A DNA stretch of 64,000 nt. Origin: Roseitranquillus sp963749675 (GTDB lineage: Bacteria; Pseudomonadota; Alphaproteobacteria; Rhodobacterales; Rhodobacteraceae). This document shows, piece by piece, positions 9,150 through 18,282 of this stretch. A program made the translations under genes and the position numbers. The stretch's first letter is position 1; each line of letters opens with the position of its first letter. The notes below the pieces were generated by a model. It searched no databases. It saw only the letters and a list, made by a program, of their open reading frames with translations, and had not been told where the DNA came from. Location: the NCBI GenBank assembly GCA_963749675.1, contig CAVVNT010000001.1, positions 868,001 to 932,000 on the forward strand, read 5' to 3'.

Positions 9150-11376
9150 TCAGGCGGCCGCGCTCATCCGCTCGGCGTGCAGGTCGAACCTGTCGTTGTC
9201 CATCACCTTCGCCCATGCCGCGACGAAGTCCCTGACGAACTTCTCCCGCGCACCCTCCTGGCCATAGACCTCGGCAATGGCCCGAAGCTGGGAATGGGAG
9301 CCGAAGATCAGGTCGACCCGCGTGCCGGTCCACTTCACGTCTCCGGTCTTGCGGTCGTGGCCCTCGAACTCCTGCTCCTCGGGCGAGGCCGGCTTCCAGA
9401 TCGTGCCCATGTCCAGCAGGTTGACGAAGAAGTCGTTGCTCAGCGCCCCCGGTCGATCGGTCAGGACGCCGTGCTGCGAACCGTCGGCGTTGAGGCCCAT
9501 CGCCCGCATGCCGCCGACCAGCGCCGTCATCTCGGGCGCCGACAGATTCAGCTGGTGCGCCTTGTCCACCAGCAGCGCCTCGGCGCTGATGCTGAAGCGC
9601 GTCTTCATGTAGTTGCGAAAGCCGTCCGCAACCGGCTCGAGGACGTCGAAGGACTCCGCGTCGGTCTGCTCCGCGCTCGCGTCCATGCGGCCCGGCGTGA
9701 ACGGCACCTCGATATCGTGGCCGCCCTTATTCGCGGCGGCCTCGATGCCCGCCGCGCCGCCCAGGACGATCAGGTCGGCCAGAGACACCTTCTTGCCGCC
9801 GCCGGCTGTATCGTTGAAGGACGTCTGGATGCCCTCCAGGGTTTCGAGCACCCGCTTCAGTTGATCGGGTTTGTTGACCTCCCAGTCCTTCTGGGGCTCG
9901 AGCCGGATGCGCGCGCCGTTGGCGCCGCCCCGCTTGTCGGAGCCGCGGAAGGTCGCGGCCGACGCCCACGCCGTTTCGATCAGTTCCTGGTCGCTCAGGC
10001 CGGAGTCCAGCAGCTTCGCCTTCAACTCGTGGATGTCGTTCGCGTCGATCAGCGGGTGGTCGACCGGCGGGATCGGGTCCTGCCAGATCAGGTCCTCGGC
10101 CGGCACGTCTGGTCCGACATAGCGCGCCTTCGGACCCATGTCGCGGTGGGTCAGCTTGAACCAGGCACGGCGGAACGCCTCGGCGAACTCCTGAGGGTTG
10201 TCGCGGAACCGGCGCGAGATCTTCTCGTACTCCGGGTCCATCCGCATCGCCATGTCCGCGGTCGACATCATCGTCGGCACGTGGCGCGAGGCATCCCCCG
10301 CCGCCGGCGCGCAGTCCTCGCTGCGGATGTCCTTTGGCGCCCACTGCCAGGCTCCGGCGGGGCTCTTGGTCAGCTCCCACTCGTAGTCGAACAGCATGTG
10401 GAAATAGCCCATGTCCCACCTGGTCGGGTTGGGCGTCCATGGCCCTTCCAAGCCGCTGCCGATCTGGTGGTCGCCAATTCCCGTCTCGTGCGTGCTTATC
10501 CAGCCCAGGCCCTGCTCGGCCAGGCTCGCCGCCTCGGGCTCCGCTCCCACGAGGGTCGGGTCGCCAGCGCCGTGGCACTTGCCGAACGTGTGCCCGCCCG
10601 CGGTCAGCGCCACCGTCTCCTCGTCGTTCATCGCCATCCGCGCGAACGTCTCGCGGATGTCCTTCGCCGAGGCCAGCGGGTCGGGGTTGCTGTCCGGCCC
10701 CTCGGGGTTGACGTAGATCAGCCCCATCTGCACCGCCGCCAGCGGGTTCTCCAGCACGCGCCCCTCGGCGTAGCGGCTGTTCTCCTTGTCACTGGTCGCG
10801 AGCCACTCCTCCTCGCCGCCCCAGTAGACGTCCTCCTCGGGCTCCCACACGTCGGCGCGGCCGCCGGCAAACCCGAACGGCTTCAGCCCCATCGACTCGA
10901 TCGCGCAGTTTCCGGCCAGGATCATCAGGTCCGCCCAGCTGATCTTGTTGCCGTACTTCTGCTTGATCGGCCACAGCAGCCGCCGCGCCTTGTCGAGGTT
11001 CACGTTGTCCGGCCACGAGTTCAGCGGCGCGAACCGCTGCTGCCCGGCACCCGCGCCGCCGCGGCCGTCGCCCGTCCGGTAGGTGCCCGCGCTGTGCCAC
11101 GCCATGCGGATGAACAGCGGCCCGTAATGCCCGTAATCCGCCGGCCACCAGTCCTGGCTGTCGGTCATCAGCGCGAACAGGTCCTGCTTCAGCGCCTCGT
11201 GGTCCAGGCTCTTGAACGCCTCGGCATAGTCGAAGCCCTCTTCCATCGGGTCCGCCATCGGCGGGTTCTGGTGCAGGATCTTGACGTTCAGCTGGTTCGG
11301 CCACCAGTCGCGGTTCGCTCGCGGCGTGCGGTGGCTGACCGGACAACCCAGAGTTCTCGTCGCTTCTCGCGTCCAT
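9150..11376 (-). CDS. katG: Catalase-peroxidase KatG (one suspected sequencing frameshift near the start)
   Basis: Bifunctional haem enzyme that removes hydrogen peroxide, about 741 residues when repaired, the normal KatG length. The distal triad is seen in RMAWHSAGTYR (Arg90, Trp93, His94 of the repaired protein), and the family blocks GLIYVNPEG and LTAGGHTFGKCHG with the proximal-side His are present. The start is the ATG at 11374-11376, preceded by GGAGAGG. The first codons lie in another frame. Reading GAACTC (11351-11356, coding strand) as GACTC joins MDARSDETL to GCPVSHRTPRANRDWWPNQ, a typical KatG N-terminus. Divergent from lipA, with an iron-control palindrome 25 bases upstream. Confidence 0.93.
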
Positions 11377-11400
11377 ATTCCTCTCCATCGGCGGGTACTG

Positions 11401-11417
11401 TTTGGAACCGTTCTAAA
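11401..11417. promoter_or_regulatory. Irr-type iron control element (ICE box) before katG
   Basis: TTTGGAA-CCG-TTCTAAA forms a near-perfect 17-bp palindrome, with one mismatch between the arms. Read toward katG it is TTTAGAACGGTTCCAAA. It matches the Irr box of alphaproteobacteria (TTTAGAA-N3-TTCTAAA) except for one base. It sits 24 bases upstream of the katG start and about 100 bases upstream of lipA, so Irr control of katG is the natural inference. Confidence 0.6.
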
Positions 11418-11516
11418 CATGCCGCCGCCGGAGTCAAAGCACTCCTGCCCGAATTTGTCGCGCCCGTTGAAGCCCCGGCCCCCCGCGGGCTAGATACCCC
11501 CCGAGGAGGAGCGCCC

Positions 11517-12470
11517 ATGCCCCGCGACCTGCACATCCCCGGACAGCGCCACCCCGAGAAGGCGCACCGCCCCGAGACCGCGCGTCAGCGCAAGCCCGAC
11601 TGGATCCGCGTCAAGGCGCCGACCTCCGCCGGCTACCGCGAGACGCGCGAGACCATCCGCGAGCACAAGCTCGTCACCGTCTGCGAGGAGGCGGGCTGCC
11701 CCAACGTCGGCGAGTGCTGGTCGCAGGGCCACGCCACCATGATGATCATGGGCGAGATCTGCACCCGCGGCTGCACCTTCTGCAACGTCGCCACCGGCCG
11801 CCCCGACACCCTCGACGCCTTCGAGCCCGGCCGCGTCGCCGACGCCGTCGCCAAGCTCGGCCTCAACCACGTCGTCATCACCTCCGTCGACCGCGACGAC
11901 CTGGCCGACGGCGGCGCCGAGCACTTCGCCCAGACCATCCGCGCCATCCGCCACCGCGCCCCCGGCACCACCATCGAGGTCCTGACCCCCGACTTCCTGA
12001 AATGCGCCCCCGAGGTGCTGGAGACCGTCGTCGCCGCGAAGCCCGACGTCTTCAACCACAACCTGGAAACGGTCCCCGGCCTCTACCCCGAGGTCCGCCC
12101 CGGCGCCCGCTACTTCCACTCCCTGCGCCTCCTCCAGCGCGTCAAGGAGCTCGACCCGTCGATGTTCACCAAGTCCGGCATCATGGTGGGCCTGGGGGAG
12201 GAGCGTCAGGCCGTCCTCCAGGTCATGGACGACATGCGCGCCGCCGACATCGACTTCATCACCGTCGGCCAGTACCTGCAGCCCACCTCCCGCCACCACG
12301 CCGTCGCCCGCTACGTGACGCCCGACGAGTTCGCCACCCTCGAGCGCGCCGCCTGGGGCAAGGGCTTCCTCATGGTCAGCGCCACGCCCCTGACGCGGTC
12401 GAGCTACCACGCGGGAGATGACTTCGAGCGGCTGAGGGCGGCGCGGGAGAGCGCGCTCAAGAGCGGCTGA
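11517..12470 (+). CDS. lipA: Lipoyl synthase
   Basis: Radical-SAM enzyme that inserts two sulfurs into protein-bound octanoyl groups to make lipoyl cofactors. At 317 residues it has the usual length. The auxiliary cluster cysteines are C56, C61 and C67 (CEEAGCPNVGEC). The radical-SAM cysteines are C82, C86 and C89 (CTRGCTFC). The C-terminal RSSYHAG supplies the auxiliary-cluster serine. ATG at 11517 follows GAGGAG. A very long open frame extends upstream but is an antisense shadow of katG. The stop is two bases from the stop of the convergent HEPN gene. Codon use is extremely C-rich in third positions. Confidence 0.97.
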   Translation: MPRDLHIPGQRHPEKAHRPETARQRKPDWIRVKAPTSAGYRETRETIREHKLVTVCEEAGCPNVGECWSQGHATMMIMGEICTRGCTFCNVATGRPDTLDAFEPGRVADAVAKLGLNHVVITSVDRDDLADGGAEHFAQTIRAIRHRAPGTTIEVLTPDFLKCAPEVLETVVAAKPDVFNHNLETVPGLYPEVRPGARYFHSLRLLQRVKELDPSMFTKSGIMVGLGEERQAVLQVMDDMRAADIDFITVGQYLQPTSRHHAVARYVTPDEFATLERAAWGKGFLMVSATPLTRSSYHAGDDFERLRAARESALKSG

Positions 12471-12472
12471 CG

Positions 12473-13807
12473 CTACAAACTGGAAGATGAGCGCGCCAAC
12501 GCATCAAGCGAGAGTATCGTTCTGCGTTCGCGCTTCTTGGGCAGCCTTCCCTCTGCAGTGGCGCGCGCGATAAGCTCGGCGTTGGGGTCCTGATGCTCGG
12601 GCAGCGAATCCCCGAAGATCTTGCGACGCAGGCAGGCTGCCACGACTAGCTCCATATCGTGGATAGGGTCGCATTCGAACAGGTTGTAGTATCGGCCATA
12701 CTTCCGGGAATCATAAACATCTGGCGCACCGCCATGTATTACCGAGGCCCGGAGTTCCATAAGCATCCGCAGTTGCCCCTCGTTGACGTGCTCACCGAGG
12801 GTCGCACGAACGCCATCTATCACGGCTTGCGTGGCATGATTCGATTCTCCAAAGATCGCATCCAACGTCATGCAGAGAATCGGAAATCTGTCAGAAACAT
12901 CCAGGGGCCATGCTCGGTAGAAGTACGAAAGAGCATTGAGTTCGCGCCGAGCCGCGCGACTTGGATCGCGCAATTTCTGAGCAAGCAGGTTCAACCAGCC
13001 GTGGTCGGAAGTTGTCAAGCTGATGTCGTAGAAGCAGGGGGGTGTATGTGGCGCACCGAAACTATGGCTTATCCTTTCGCTCTCGATAGTGCACCGTCCC
13101 CCACAAACCCTCCGACCACTAAACATATAGCGGTGCCGAGGGGGCGTCGTTAGCGACACGGCGCCTAGGATGACTCCTTTCTCCTTTTCGGCTGCGGCTA
13201 CATCCGGACTGTATACACCTAGCCAAGACAACGGAACTTCTACCCTGCCTCTCCGCTCAGGGAGTGGAGGAAAAATGCCCGGATTAACGTGTGCTTGACG
13301 ATCATCCCCGAGAAAAAAAGAATCAGGTGTGCTGGGATCTGAAAAGAAAAAACTCTCTGACCAAAACGGCTCGACCGCTTTTATGGCGGCCAGCGGAAAT
13401 ACATGCAAGTCATTCTTCGGCGAAAAAAGTTCGGTGCTGAGCAGTGCTTCGGCGAGCTGGCGTTTCGCAGAAATCGATACGCTGTGATCGAGATTTGCGT
13501 CAGGAAAGTTGATTGGCACACTGGAGCGAACGTACCAAAAGAAATCTGACATGAAAGCCTGTAGCTTGCCGATGGTGTAGCTAACGGGAAGGAAGCGAAG
13601 ATGTGCGCTGCCTTCCTTTCGAACAAATAGTGCGGCCTTCATCAAGGGCACATGATGATAATAGATGGTTGCGCCAGCTGTGAGCTGGTAGGGAGGAGCC
13701 CCTGGCCGTCCATACATGAACGATGCTTCGGCGCCATCCTCACCCATAGTCCAAGTTATCGAAGCGAGGAGCAGCTCAACGGCTTTCAATTGTGCAGCGA
13801 TGGTCAT
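12473..13807 (-). CDS. Apea-like HEPN domain protein, possible defence or stress RNase
   Basis: A 444-residue protein of clearly lower G+C content than its neighbours. Most of it I do not recognise. The C-terminal third resembles Apea-like HEPN domains: a helical region ending ELRASVIHGG contains an R-x4-H motif (Arg353, His358), the signature of HEPN ribonucleases, followed by the helix DPIHDMELVVAACLRRKIF. No transmembrane segment or signal peptide is seen. ATG at 13805-13807 has no strong ribosome site. The gene lies against lipA on one side and a VapBC module on the other, in a small island of apparent acquired DNA. ApeA itself is an abortive-infection protein; that this one acts in defence is inference. 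Confidence 0.55.
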   Translation of the reverse strand: MTIAAQLKAVELLLASITWTMGEDGAEASFMYGRPGAPPYQLTAGATIYYHHVPLMKAALFVRKEGSAHLRFLPVSYTIGKLQAFMSDFFWYVRSSVPINFPDANLDHSVSISAKRQLAEALLSTELFSPKNDLHVFPLAAIKAVEPFWSESFFFSDPSTPDSFFLGDDRQAHVNPGIFPPLPERRGRVEVPLSWLGVYSPDVAAAEKEKGVILGAVSLTTPPRHRYMFSGRRVCGGRCTIESERISHSFGAPHTPPCFYDISLTTSDHGWLNLLAQKLRDPSRAARRELNALSYFYRAWPLDVSDRFPILCMTLDAIFGESNHATQAVIDGVRATLGEHVNEGQLRMLMELRASVIHGGAPDVYDSRKYGRYYNLFECDPIHDMELVVAACLRRKIFGDSLPEHQDPNAELIARATAEGRLPKKRERRTILSLDALARSSSSL

Positions 13808-13879
13808 GCGTTAGTTTTGGAGAAGTGCGTAAACTAATCAAGTGGGTGAGCAGGTGTAGGATGCGCTGGTGCAAACCGC

Positions 13880-14245
13880 CTATCCCAACCTTGCCACCCC
13901 CAACCCCTCCGCCACCCGGCCAAGCCGTCGGTCCCGCGTCCAGAGCGTCGTCCCCGGCACCAGCAGGCATGACGCGACGAGGCCCGCGTCCACGACCCCG
14001 ATGCCGCTGCCCGCGAACCCCCGCGCCTTGACCATCGCCCGCACCTCGTCCGCCGACGCCACCGGCAGCGCCGGCAACCCGTCGAGCAGCCCCAGCACCG
14101 TCTCCCGCGCCTTGAGCGTCCCCAGCGCCAGCTCCGCGATCACCCAGGGGTGGCAGAGCACCTGCGCCGCCTCCAGCCGCCGCGCCAGCTCCGCGTCCCC
14201 CTCCCGCAGATGGCCGACCCAGACCGAGGTATCGGCCAGGATCAC
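13880..14245 (-). CDS. vapC: VapC-type PIN-domain toxin
   Basis: A 121-residue PIN-domain ribonuclease, the toxin of a type II toxin-antitoxin pair. It starts MILADTSVWVGHL with the first acidic residue Asp5. Glu38 (WVIAELALG), Asp86 (GVVDAGLVA) and Asp104 (LWTRDRRL) complete the usual metal-binding acidic set. The ATG overlaps the antitoxin stop by four bases (ATGA), typical of coupled VapBC genes. VapC enzymes cleave tRNA or rRNA; the target here is unknown. Confidence 0.88.
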   Translation of the reverse strand: MILADTSVWVGHLREGDAELARRLEAAQVLCHPWVIAELALGTLKARETVLGLLDGLPALPVASADEVRAMVKARGFAGSGIGVVDAGLVASCLLVPGTTLWTRDRRLGRVAEGLGVARLG

Positions 14246-14433
14246 TCCGGCCGCCGCCGCTCCGGCACTTCCAGCCCCGGCTCGCTGCCGCCCAGCCGCG
14301 CCAGCCGCCGCGCGCTCTCCCGCTCGATCAGCGCCGTCAGCGCCTCGCGCAAGAGCACCCCGCGCTCCTTCACCCCAGTCAGGCCAACGGCCCTGTCCAA
14401 GAGCGTATCGTCCAGATTTACCGTTGTCCGCAT
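14242..14433 (-). CDS. vapB: VapB-type antitoxin
   Basis: A 63-residue antitoxin with an N-terminal ribbon-helix-helix-like DNA-binding part (MRTTVNLDDTLLDRAVGLTG) and a C-terminal arm (REALTALIERESARRLARLG) that would occupy the VapC active site. The second of two ATGs (14431-14433) is chosen because GGAG lies six bases upstream. It is co-transcribed with vapC and preceded by a palindrome that is probably its autoregulatory operator. Confidence 0.85.
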   Translation of the reverse strand: MRTTVNLDDTLLDRAVGLTGVKERGVLLREALTALIERESARRLARLGGSEPGLEVPERRRPE

Positions 14434-14443
14434 CGCCATCTCC

Positions 14444-14472
14444 GCATCAGCACATGCATCATGTGATGACGC
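14444..14472. promoter_or_regulatory. Probable VapB operator palindrome
   Basis: A 29-bp inverted repeat centred on 14458. The core is CACATG-CAT-CATGTG, perfect, and outer arms of seven bases (GCATCAG / ATGACGC) pair with two mismatches. It lies 11 bases upstream of vapB and in the divergent gap to the hicB remnant. VapB proteins bind such palindromes in their own promoters. Confidence 0.55.
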
Positions 14473-14517
14473 AGTGGATGATTGCAAGCAGGCCGGACAT
14501 CTCGGATGGAGCGAGAC

Positions 14518-14840
14518 ATGAGGCTCTTCACCGGCATCATCCACCACGACGAGGGCAGCGCCTACGGCATCACCTTCCCCGACGTCCCCGGCTGCTTCGC
14601 CGCCGCGGGCGACTTCGCGGGCGTGATCGCCGCCGGCGCCGAGGCCCTGTCCCTCTGGTTCGAGGACCAGCCCCTCGCCCGGCCCTCGCCCCCCGAGACC
14701 ACCGACGCGCAGGGCGGCACCCTCGTCGCCATCCCCTACGTCCAGCCGAGGTGAGGCACACCGTCGGCACCAACCTCTCGCTGCCGCGCCACGTCGTCCG
14801 CGCCATCGACGCCGCGCGGCCCCGACTCCCGCGGCCCTGA
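14518..14840 (+). pseudogene. HicB-type antitoxin, frameshifted and shortened
   Basis: Starts MRLFTGIIHHDEGSAYGITF, the partial RNase-H fold of HicB family antitoxins (DVPGCFAAAGD, EALSLWFEDQ), with GGAG eight bases before the ATG. The frame ends early at 14754. Restoring one missing C in the CAGCC context near 14742 continues into HTVGTNLSLPRHVVRAIDAA, the beginning of the C-terminal DNA-binding part, but the normal end of that domain is absent. No HicA toxin gene adjoins it. It may be an orphan or a relic. Confidence 0.5.
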
Positions 14841-14932
14841 CTCCGCAGCATGGGGGGCCTCGTCCCCGTTGCGCGAACGGGCGGGCCTGCGTATCGTGGG
14901 CGCTCAGGTATCGTCACACGAGATCCTCCGAC

Positions 14933-15091
14933 ATGAAAGACGACAAGATCCAACCCACCAGTCAGACTGGCGCCGCCCCCGCCGCGACGTCCGAGGCGCA
15001 ACGGCCGGCGGACAGCGAACTGCGCTTCTCCCACCTCATCCGCAACATGATCGCCGCGCGGGATGAGGAGAGGCGCGCCCGCAAGACCTAG
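14933..15091 (+). CDS. Small hypothetical protein (52 aa)
   Basis: An open frame starting MKDDKIQPTSQTG and ending MIAARDEERRARKT. The sequence is hydrophilic with a central Ala/Pro-rich part and a charged helical C-terminus (LRFSHLIRNMIAARDEERRA). It has no recognised family. Codon third positions are strongly G/C, as in real genes here, and it fills a gap between two toxin-antitoxin-like genes. The evidence for expression is weak. Confidence 0.4.
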   Translation: MKDDKIQPTSQTGAAPAATSEAQRPADSELRFSHLIRNMIAARDEERRARKT

Positions 15092-15138
15092 CGCGGGCCT
15101 CCGCCCGTTGCACGGGGCGGGCCGGCCCGTGCCGCCCG

Positions 15139-15597
15139 TCACCTCCGCCACGGCCACCAGCGCCGCGCCGGGGCAGGGGCCTCCTCCGGCGCCTCCGGCG
15201 GATCGGGCCGCGGCGCCTGCACACGCATCGGCAGCGCGCCCGGGGGCGGCGTCGCGTCCGTCGCGCCCTTCGGCGGCCACTCGAACGGCCGGCCCAGCCA
15301 CGGGCAGTCTTGCCGCCGGGGATGCAGGTGCGCCTCCGGATCCCGGTGCCGCTGGTAGTGCCCCTGGAAGTGCGCGACCACCCACTCCCGCCCGAACGGC
15401 CGCCCGGTCGCGGGGTTGATCGGCCCGATCCGGTGCTCGTCCCACTGCTGGAACAGCAGGTCGAGGTTCCGCATCGAGATCAGCGCCGCCACCTCCCGGT
15501 TGTGGGCGGTGATGACGACGAACTCCTCCGGCTGCTGGACGTGGCGGATCCACTTCGCGAGCTGCGGCCTGAGCGTGGTGAGGGCGACGCGAACCAT
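15139..15597 (-). CDS. Phd/YefM-like protein with a long Pro/Arg-rich tail
   Basis: A 152-residue protein. The first 50 residues (MVRVALTTLRPQLAKWIRHV, then EEFVVITAHNREVAALISM) resemble the DNA-binding half of Phd/YefM antitoxins. The rest is unlike that family: FQQWDEHRIGPINPATGRPF, then a His-rich piece and a Pro/Ala/Arg-rich tail ending WWPWRR. The start was set at the second ATG of MYMVRV because GGGGAG lies eight bases upstream. No toxin partner follows. It may be a solitary regulator rather than an antitoxin. Confidence 0.5.
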   Translation of the reverse strand: MVRVALTTLRPQLAKWIRHVQQPEEFVVITAHNREVAALISMRNLDLLFQQWDEHRIGPINPATGRPFGREWVVAHFQGHYQRHRDPEAHLHPRRQDCPWLGRPFEWPPKGATDATPPPGALPMRVQAPRPDPPEAPEEAPAPARRWWPWRR

Positions 15598-15694
15598 GTA
15601 CATTTCTCCCCGATTCAGGTCAGAACCTGTCAAATCCGGGGTCCGAAAATGTACGCAACGTGTGAGTTCGCCCTCACCCGACCGCGCGGCCGCC

Positions 15695-17244
15695 TCAGTT
15701 CACCCGCACCCAGCGCAGGTTGAAGAAGTCGTCGGGCCGTTGAACCAGCTCGATATTCTCCCGCGCGCCCCACAGCAGCGGCTGCACGTAGAGCGGCACA
15801 TACGCCACCTCCTCGACGATGATCTCGGCCACCTCGTCCAGCATCGCCTGCCGCGCGTCCTCGTCAATTTCCGATTGAATTGAAGGCAGTAGCTCGTCGA
15901 TCCTCGCGTTCGAGTAGCCGCCGAAGTTCCACGTCCCGAGGTTCTCGTCCGAGCTCGCGGCCAGCCGCATCGGGTGCTCGGCATCGAACGTCCCGGGCGA
16001 CCAGCCCAAAAAGTACATATCGAAATTCGACGCCCCGAGCTCCGGCCAATAATTCTGAACCGGCATCGCATCCAGCCGCGCCTCCCGACCCGCGCCAGCA
16101 TGCCCACGATCGCCTGGCACACCGCCTCGTCGTTCAGGTAGCGGTCGTTGCAATTGAAATCAAAAGAAAATCCGTCCGGATAGCCCGCCTCCTGCAGAAG
16201 CTCCCGGGCCCGCTCCGGATCGTATGCGTAGGTTGGCAATCCCGGAGTCGACCCGCGCATCGCCAGGCTGACGAGCTGGTCCGCCGGCGTCGCCGACCCC
16301 CGCATGATGCGTCTGCAGGATCGCCGGCACGTTAACCGCATGCGCCACGCCCGCCGTATCCGGACGTCGGAAAAGGGATTCTCCGCCTCGCTCTCGTCCA
16401 GCGTCCCCTCGGCATGCTCCTTGCCCAGCATGATCACGCGCGCCTCGATCCCGCGAATGACCTGCACGCCCTCCTGCGCGTCGAGCCGCTCGGCATCCTG
16501 CACCGGCACCGGGTTGATCATGTCGACGTCGCCCGAGATGAGGGCTGCGAACGCGGTGGCGGGGTTCTGGATCGGCGTGAAGGCGGCGCGCGTCACGTTG
16601 TGCTGCGCGTCGCCCCACCAGCCGTCGAAGGGCACCAGAACGGTCTCGAGACCCGGCTGCCGCGAGTCCAGCATGAAGCCGGTGCCGTTGGCATTTAGCG
16701 TGGCAAAGTCCTCCGCGTCGCGCGCAGGGATCTGGGTGCCGTTCGCCTCGGCCCAGTCCCTGTCCACCATCATCCAGTTGGCGATGGAGTCCGGGAGGAT
16801 CGGGTTTGGTGCGGTGGTCATGACGTCTACCGTGTAGTCGTCGACAATGACGACCTCGGACACCGGCGCGAACCATGAAGAGACGTCCGATTGCTCGGAG
16901 CTGGCGCGCTCGTAGCTGAAGAGCACGTCCTCGGCGGTGAACGCGGCGCCGTCGTGGAAGGTGACGCCCTCGCGCAGATTGAAGCGCCAGCCTTGCCCGT
17001 CGCCGATGGGTTCCCAACCGACCGCCAGCGCCGGCTCGACGGTCATGTCCTGGCCGCGCCGGACGAGCCCTTCGTAGACGTTGTTCAGAAAGCCCAGCAC
17101 AGGGGTCGAGCTGACGGCGTGGGGGTCCACGTCTGGGGGTCCGTCTGCCCGGCCCGGTTGAATTCCTCGCCAGTCGCAGGCGCCGTCGCAAGCAGTGCCA
17201 GTGGCATCAAGCAGTGCCAGTGGCATGATGATCTGCCGCAGCAT
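15695..17244 (-). pseudogene. ABC transporter family-5 (peptide-type) substrate-binding protein, decayed
   Basis: Reassembled over three frames this is a solute-binding protein of the SBP_bac_5 family: LGFLNNVYEGLVRRGQDMTV, WRFNLREGVTFHDGAAFTAEDV, ARELLQEAGYPDGF, then in another frame YWPELGASNFDMYFLGW and the end LRWVRVN. Such proteins deliver peptides, opines or other solutes to a Dpp/Opp-type transporter. A 19-bp tandem duplication disrupts the signal peptide, and four further 1-base indels, mostly in short G or C runs, are needed (near 17140, 16355, 16312 and 16095). No permease or ATPase gene follows. The number and variety of lesions suggest a real pseudogene, though poor sequence is not excluded. 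Confidence 0.75.
17189..17226. repeat. Exact 19-bp tandem duplication
   Basis: The unit caagcagtgccagtggcat occurs twice without a gap (17189-17207 and 17208-17226) inside the signal-peptide codons of the binding-protein gene. Removing one copy restores MPLALLATAPATGEEFNR in frame, so the duplication is the first inactivating lesion. Confidence 0.9.
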
Positions 17245-17420
17245 CCCGTCCTCCTCCAGGAAAAGCTTCTACACCAGCTTGCAGCGACTGAGCGCGCAGA
17301 GTCGAGGTTCTGCCGGAGGCCGCCGAGACGTCCGGGGCGCGCCGCGAAGACAGCCTCGCTCGTTGATGGCGTGAATTGACGACCGGAGGGATTCTTTCTC
17401 GCCTCGCTCCGTTGTGAGGC

Positions 17421-18258
17421 ATGAACCAGCAAGCGCAGCAATCCCCCTCCCTCAACTTCATTCGCAGAGGCACGGGCCAGCCAATCCTCCTGCTGCATGG
17501 TCTCGGTGGCAACATCGCCTCGTGGGACGGTGTCGCATCCGATCTGGCGAACACGAACGAGATCATTGCAGTGGATCTGCCGGGCCATGGCGCATCGCCC
17601 GTGCTGTCCGGCTCTGGGACCTTCGTCGGCATCGCAGATGCGGTCGCCGACTTCATCCGCGTACAGCACCTCGAAGGCGTGGCTGCTGTCGGCATGTCGC
17701 TTGGCGGGCGCGTGGCCTTGGAGATGGCGCGCCGCGGCCTCGTCGGCGCGACGGTCGCGCTGGCTCCGGGCGGCTTCTGGAACGACAGGGAGCGGCGGTA
17801 TCTCAAGGCGTCGCTTCTTGCCGGCGGGCGTCTTTCGCGCCTGACGCGCCGCGCGCTCCCCGTCCTGACGCGCAGCAAGGCGGTGCGCGCGGCGCTGCTG
17901 GCACAGATCTCTGCAAGGCCGGGGCAGGTTTCGCCGGAGACGGCCCTGCGTGAGCTTCGATCGTTCGCGGCGACCCCGACCTTCAACGATCTGGTGCGCG
18001 ATTTGGCCGAAGGACCAGATCAGGAGGGGACAGACAGCACGCCCGGTCCCGTGACGATCGTCTGGGGGCGCAAGGATCGCCTGCTGCTGCCGCGGCAGGC
18101 CGAGCAGGCCGTTGCGGCCTTCCCCAATGCGCGAACTCCACTGGGTGGAGGACTGCGGTCACTACATCCCTTGGGACGCACCGGACGAGACCTTGCGCCT
18201 GATCCGGCAGGAAACGGCCAAGCAAGATGCGCCGCCGGGCGGTGGCACGGTCATCTGA
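17421..18258 (+). CDS. Alpha/beta hydrolase (one suspected sequencing frameshift)
   Basis: An alpha/beta-fold hydrolase of about 278 residues when repaired. The oxyanion region is LLLHGLGGNIASWD and the nucleophile elbow is GMSLGGR (Ser at about residue 93). A late acidic residue lies in VWGRKDRLLLP, and the catalytic His is in DCGHYIPWDAP after repair. The break is at GAACTC (18133-18138). Reading it as GACTC gives NARLHWVEDCGHYIPWDAP and a stop at 18256-18258. The length is 3n+1, which fits one extra base. Substrate unknown. Relatives act as esterases, lactonases or C-C hydrolases. Confidence 0.8.
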
Positions 18259-18282
18259 AACGGCCCTCCATCCAGACCGCCA

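Noticed and set aside
8958..12470. A 1170-codon open frame on the + strand
   Set aside because: Only its last 317 codons (lipA, from the ATG at 11517) are real. The rest is antisense to katG, lacks a ribosome site and owes its openness to the high G+C codon bias.
14570..15553. Long leftward frame of 327 codons
   Set aside because: It is antisense to hicB and overlaps the Phd-like gene in another frame; composition is Pro/Arg/Ala low complexity.
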